A DNA stretch of 17,992 nt from Promethearchaeota archaeon (GTDB lineage Archaea; Asgardarchaeota; Lokiarchaeia; Sigynarchaeales; SOKP01), in the NCBI GenBank assembly GCA_004524425.1, contig SDNN01000041.1, forward strand, positions 1-17,992, in the 5' to 3' direction. This document shows, piece after piece, positions 14,890-17,992 of the stretch (position 1 is its first letter; every line of letters begins with the position of its first letter). A program made the position numbers and the translations under genes. A model generated the notes under the pieces. It was not told the origin of the DNA and searched no databases. It was given only the letters and a program-made list of their open reading frames with translations.

Positions 14890-15897
14890 TTAGCTTTTTA
14901 ATGGTTTTCCACAAAATATACAATATTTAGAAGTGATATCATTAGGTTTTTCACAATTTCGACAAAGAAGAATTTGCCGTTCTAAGTCCATTATTTTATC
15001 TGGTTCGGATTTATCATCTGAATTATCCAAAACAATTTTTTCTTGAGTTGGTGACACTAAGTCTTTTTTTTTTTGAAATGGTAGCAATTTTTTCTTTATT
15101 ACATAATAAAACAGAAAGAGACCAACAATACAACTACAAATAACAATCATTAAATAACTCCAGAACCAGTAATTTTCCCAGATTGATTTTCTTAGTGAGA
15201 GTGAAAGTATCGTATCGTCTTCATGAGTAAAATAATATGATTCAAGAATTCCGTTTTCAGAATAATCACATTCAATAAAAACATCTGTTGTTTCCCATCT
15301 TTGCTCATCAAGTATTTTATAATCTTCCCATATATGAATAAATATGCTATTAGCTTCCTTATTATATTTTGCCTCGCCCTCTCTACCAAAGTCTTCCTGC
15401 AATTCTTTCATTAACTTGCGCCAATCCACGTTAGTGGCAACATGTAAAGCACCAAATATGGCGCAATCCACATAATAATCTCTAATATGTTTATTATCAG
15501 GTTGGTATTTAGTCATGATGTATTGCTTGTCTTCAACATCCATTTTCCATTCATAATCTTCTCCATTCTCACCTCCTCTTTTTTTCGATTTATACTGGTT
15601 TACATGATATTTTACACCTTTATCTCCTCCATATGAATCTTCATTTCCTATCCCAGTAATTATCTGCTTCCAGGCTTTAACATCCTCATTTAAATTAAAA
15701 ATAGTTGTATTGAAACCAATGTCATTTCCAAATTCCAAATCTGCCTCTTCATCATATTTTAGGTCCCAAATGAACTCTTCATTCTTTTCTAATCCAACAT
15801 AATTCGCTTTTTGAGCAACAACCGCAACACAATGTAATAAAGGAGAGATAAACAAAATTAAGACTAAATAAAAGTAGTACTTATCTCTTAACTTCAT
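14890..15897 (-). CDS. Secreted-domain type I membrane protein with cytosolic zinc ribbon
   Basis: 335 residues, unrecognised. Residues 1-28 look like a signal peptide (Lys/Arg-rich start, then YFYLVLILFISPLLHCVAVVA). Residues 30-240 form an acidic, aromatic-rich extracellular domain with several Asp/Glu-Tyr/Trp motifs and Cys 145 and 210 that could pair. One membrane helix lies at about 243-267, followed by a basic stop-transfer KKK. The cytosolic tail has a Ser/Asp-rich linker and ends in a zinc ribbon (CRNC at 312-315, CIFC at 326-329). The architecture suggests linking an outside signal or surface function to a cytosolic partner. ATG 15897 is the start, without a clear SD. It lies upstream of the 7-TM gene on the same strand. 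Function unknown. Confidence 0.75.
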   Translation of the reverse strand: MKLRDKYYFYLVLILFISPLLHCVAVVAQKANYVGLEKNEEFIWDLKYDEEADLEFGNDIGFNTTIFNLNEDVKAWKQIITGIGNEDSYGGDKGVKYHVNQYKSKKRGGENGEDYEWKMDVEDKQYIMTKYQPDNKHIRDYYVDCAIFGALHVATNVDWRKLMKELQEDFGREGEAKYNKEANSIFIHIWEDYKILDEQRWETTDVFIECDYSENGILESYYFTHEDDTILSLSLRKSIWENYWFWSYLMIVICSCIVGLFLFYYVIKKKLLPFQKKKDLVSPTQEKIVLDNSDDKSEPDKIMDLERQILLCRNCEKPNDITSKYCIFCGKPLKS

Positions 15898-16028
15898 TTT
15901 TTGCTATTTATTACTTCTATTTAACGAGTTTTCAATTAGAATTCGCTATTAAAAAATAAAATTACAATTTCGTATAAATAAATTACTTTCAAACTTTTTG
16001 GCTTAAAAATATCATTGAAGAAATCTCT

Positions 16029-16059
16029 TAAAAAGATCGTGAAACCATTCTTTCACGAT
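16029..16059 (-). terminator. Hairpin-plus-T terminator after the SDR gene
   Basis: On the minus strand ATCGTGAAA (16059-16051) and TTTCACGAT (16044-16036) form a perfect 9-bp stem with a 6-nt loop, followed by C and five T. It starts one base after the SDR stop at 16061. This is the shape of a bacterial-type intrinsic terminator. Terminator function is inferred from the shape and position. Confidence 0.75.
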
Positions 16060-16060
16060 G

Positions 16061-17047
16061 TTATTTGATATGCCCATTTTCTCTGAACCAGCTAATTGCT
16101 TTTTCGATAGTTTTTTTGATGGGTGTCTGTTTTAATCCTAATTCAGTTATAGCTTTAGAACAATCAAAATGTTCACCCATATTTCCTAAACGTACTTGAG
16201 AAACGGTCACTATGGGGGGTTTTTTTGTTATTCGGGAGGAAAACTGACTTAAGTATCCTACTAATAAAGCTATTTTATAAGGAATCTTATGCTTTGGTGG
16301 TTCAACTCCAGCAATTTCTGCAATCATGTTGAAAAATTCTCCGACAAACAGATTTTCATTGCCGAAGAGATACCTTTCACCTATTCTTCCTTTTTGAGCT
16401 GCCTGGATATGTCCGCGTGCCACATCTTCAACATCAATGACATTGATAGCTCCTTCAATATACCCTGGCATGTCCCCGTTGGTAATATCGACAATTAGTG
16501 CCCCAGAAGGTGTCGGCTTACGATCCCTTACTCCAATCACTAAAGTTGGATTTACAATAACTAAAGGAAGGCCTTTTTCGCAAATTTTTTTTGCTTCAAT
16601 TTCAGCAAGATACTTTGAGATTGCATAGTGGTCCTTTGCCTCCCAACCATTAAATTCTGCCTCCTCTGTAACATAATTTCCTGCTCCATGAGAGCCAATC
16701 GTATTAGAAGTGCTAGTATAAACGACTTTTTCTAATCCCTGAGAAAGAGCTTCCTCAAGAATATTCTTGGTTCCCTCGACATTTATATCATAAAATAGTT
16801 GTTTATTAGCTGACCAATGAGCAAAATAGGCTGCGGTATGATAAAGAGTATTGCATCCTTTCAGCGCAGTTTTAACAGCTTTCTTGTCCCGAATGTCGCA
16901 ATAGACCTTTTCTACATCCAGATCATCAATATTTCGAGTATCACTGTTCTTTCTAATGGTTACCCTTACATCCGCGCCATCTTGGATCAACTCTCTTACA
17001 ATATTTGAACCCATAAAACCATTAGCACCGGTGACTAATACGGTCAT
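16061..17047 (-). CDS. Extended SDR NAD(P)-dependent epimerase/reductase (HpnA/DFR-like)
   Basis: 328 residues from ATG 17047, preferred over GTG 17056 because GTGAT lies 4 nt before it and the protein then starts directly with MTVLVTGANGFMG, the TGxxGxxG nucleotide site. The active-site elements are TSTS at 111-114 and YAISK at 141-145. The C-terminal part is typical of extended SDRs. Overall it resembles HpnA-type sugar epimerases and dihydroflavonol-reductase-like proteins, which act on sugar nucleotides, sterol-like or ketone substrates. No hopanoid genes are nearby, so the HpnA role should not be assumed. It lies 110 nt downstream of an aldo/keto reductase on the same strand; a common NADPH-dependent reduction pathway is possible. 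A hairpin terminator follows immediately. Confidence 0.88.
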   Translation of the reverse strand: MTVLVTGANGFMGSNIVRELIQDGADVRVTIRKNSDTRNIDDLDVEKVYCDIRDKKAVKTALKGCNTLYHTAAYFAHWSANKQLFYDINVEGTKNILEEALSQGLEKVVYTSTSNTIGSHGAGNYVTEEAEFNGWEAKDHYAISKYLAEIEAKKICEKGLPLVIVNPTLVIGVRDRKPTPSGALIVDITNGDMPGYIEGAINVIDVEDVARGHIQAAQKGRIGERYLFGNENLFVGEFFNMIAEIAGVEPPKHKIPYKIALLVGYLSQFSSRITKKPPIVTVSQVRLGNMGEHFDCSKAITELGLKQTPIKKTIEKAISWFRENGHIK

Positions 17048-17078
17048 TCTAATCACTTTCTAAAATAGTATTATTGAA

Positions 17079-17096
17079 AATAATAATAATAATAAT
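17079..17096. repeat. (AAT)6 microsatellite
   Basis: Six uninterrupted AAT triplets occur in the 110-bp gap between the SDR and aldo/keto reductase genes, about 30-50 bp ahead of the SDR start. It may lie in the SDR promoter. It may be no more than low-complexity AT-rich DNA. Confidence 0.6.
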
Positions 17097-17157
17097 TCTT
17101 TACAGGACTAAATAAATGTTGTCCAAAGAGGATTATCGAAAAATAGATGAACAAATC

Positions 17158-17982
17158 TCAGTCCCAAGTATGTGGATCATCTCCAACCCTGAAATCCTTA
17201 TTCAGCCCATCAAGTCGTGCCATGTCGTCTTGTTCAAGTTCAAAATCGAACACGTCAATATTTTCATGAAGATGGTCTTTACTCCCAGATTTGGGGATTT
17301 GAATTACCTCATGTTGTAATCCCCATCTAATTAATACCTGCGCAGGTGTTTTATTGTACTTTTGACCAATTGAATTCAATGTTGGATTGTCTAATTTTCT
17401 CCCTCTTGTCAGAGGAGAATAAGCTTCCAAGTAAATTTCTTTAGTTTTACAAAATTCTAATAGTTTTTTTTGATACAAGAAGGGAGAGAATTCTACCTGA
17501 TTGACACATGGAATTTTAGTGGCTTTATTAAATAACTCGTTTAAATGCCTGATGGTAAAATTACTCACCCCTATTGCTCTCAACTCATCTTTTTCAAGAA
17601 GTTTTTCCAATGCGCTCCATGTTTCATTCCTAAGACCAGAAACAGGCCAATGTATTAAATAAAGATCAATATAACTCATATCTAACCTTTTAAGACTTTT
17701 ATCGAAGGCAGCAAGTGCTTTATCGTATCCTTGTTCGCTATTCCAAACCTTTGTAGTTATAAAAATCTCATCTCTGGGAATTTTGCTCTTCTTGATGGCC
17801 TCGCCCACCTTTTTTTCATTTCCATATACTGATGCTGTATCAATTAATCTATAACCTGCTTCTAAGGCCCATGATGTTGCTTGAACACATTCATTTCCTT
17901 GTAAGTTCCATGTTCCCAATCCTATAATTGGCATTTCAACACCGTTATTTAGTTTTATTTTAGAGTCTAAAGATAATTCCAT
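17158..17982 (-). CDS. Aldo/keto reductase
   Basis: 274 residues from ATG 17982, which has GGTGA 5 nt upstream; a GTG at 17991 overlaps that SD. It is a complete (beta/alpha)8 NADPH-dependent reductase of the 2,5-diketo-gluconate/prostaglandin-type group. The signature GYRLIDTASVYGNEKKVG at 43-60 holds the catalytic Asp48 and Tyr53. Lys78 in TTKVW and His111 in LIHWP complete the tetrad. IPKSGSKDHLHEN at 229-241 binds the NADPH phosphate and adenine, and the C-terminus DPHTWD is common in this group. It reduces aldehydes and ketones of broad range; the physiological substrate is unknown. The neighbour downstream is the SDR gene on the same strand, separated by 110 nt, so a separate promoter is likely. 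Confidence 0.93.
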   Translation of the reverse strand: MELSLDSKIKLNNGVEMPIIGLGTWNLQGNECVQATSWALEAGYRLIDTASVYGNEKKVGEAIKKSKIPRDEIFITTKVWNSEQGYDKALAAFDKSLKRLDMSYIDLYLIHWPVSGLRNETWSALEKLLEKDELRAIGVSNFTIRHLNELFNKATKIPCVNQVEFSPFLYQKKLLEFCKTKEIYLEAYSPLTRGRKLDNPTLNSIGQKYNKTPAQVLIRWGLQHEVIQIPKSGSKDHLHENIDVFDFELEQDDMARLDGLNKDFRVGDDPHTWD

Positions 17983-17992
17983 CAATCTCACC

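Noticed and set aside
14714..14923. N-terminal extension of the 7-TM protein frame to 14923
   Set aside because: It overlaps the upstream gene by 34 bases and lacks an SD, while ATG 14713 has AAGGTT at 7 nt and gives a sensible topology.
17116..17319. 67-codon plus-strand frame overlapping the 3' end of the aldo/keto reductase gene
   Set aside because: Most of it is antisense to conserved AKR sequence, and there is no RBS or protein-like pattern.
1..17992. tRNA genes, CRISPR arrays, transposases or attachment sites
   Set aside because: No cloverleaf-like GC-rich stretch, no regularly spaced repeats, and no transposase or integrase motifs were seen on either strand.

Overview
The window is AT-rich, densely coded and shows archaeal features. 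There is an archaeal-type glutamyl-tRNA synthetase with the archaeal N-terminal domain, an MtxX (methanogen marker protein 4) homologue, a DUF169 protein, a stand-alone Lrp-type ligand-binding domain, and TATA-like boxes about 20-35 bp ahead of several starts. The mix of lineage-neutral oxidoreductases, small zinc-ribbon membrane proteins and A/T-biased codons fits an Asgard (Promethearchaeota/Lokiarchaeia-like) genome. That placement is an inference from gene content, not a phylogeny. Some genes have Shine-Dalgarno (SD) sequences (GGAGAG, GAGGA, GAGAGGA, GGTGA) and others look nearly leaderless.

Layout. (1) 1-2073: the 3' part of an SGNH-type hydrolase (+), convergent with an FGGY sugar kinase (-). 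(2) 577-3248: the kinase and an ADP-ribosylglycohydrolase-fold protein form a two-gene minus-strand operon, suggesting cleavage of an N-glycosidic bond followed by phosphorylation of the released sugar. (3) 3249-4347: a divergent promoter carrying two tandem palindromic operator-like sites drives a nitronate-monooxygenase-family flavoprotein. (4) 4382-7857: an opine-dehydrogenase-family enzyme (-), then an alkylsulfatase-like metallo-beta-lactamase hydrolase and a DUF169 protein (+). (5) 7875-10079: a one-domain Lrp-like protein (-), divergent from glutamyl-tRNA synthetase (+). (6) 10200-12701: a zinc-ribbon CPBP protease, MtxX and a pyridoxamine-phosphate-oxidase-fold (Nim-like) protein, all +. 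(7) 12723-15897: a minus-strand block of unrecognised small and membrane proteins (93-aa helical protein, 6-TM protein, 7-TM protein, type I membrane protein with a cytosolic zinc ribbon). (8) 16061-17982: an extended SDR epimerase/reductase and an aldo/keto reductase, both minus, with a hairpin-plus-T terminator after the SDR gene.

No stretch without a gene exceeds about 200 bases. The gaps hold TATA-like boxes, T-tract terminators and the operator-like palindromes described below. I saw no tRNA, rRNA, CRISPR array, insertion sequence or integrase. The best leads for something new are the tandem 20-bp palindromes at 3324-3365, the Nim-like gene that keeps its conserved N-terminus but has no standard start codon, the altered DDTD motif of the GluRS, and the kinase/ADP-ribosylglycohydrolase pair.
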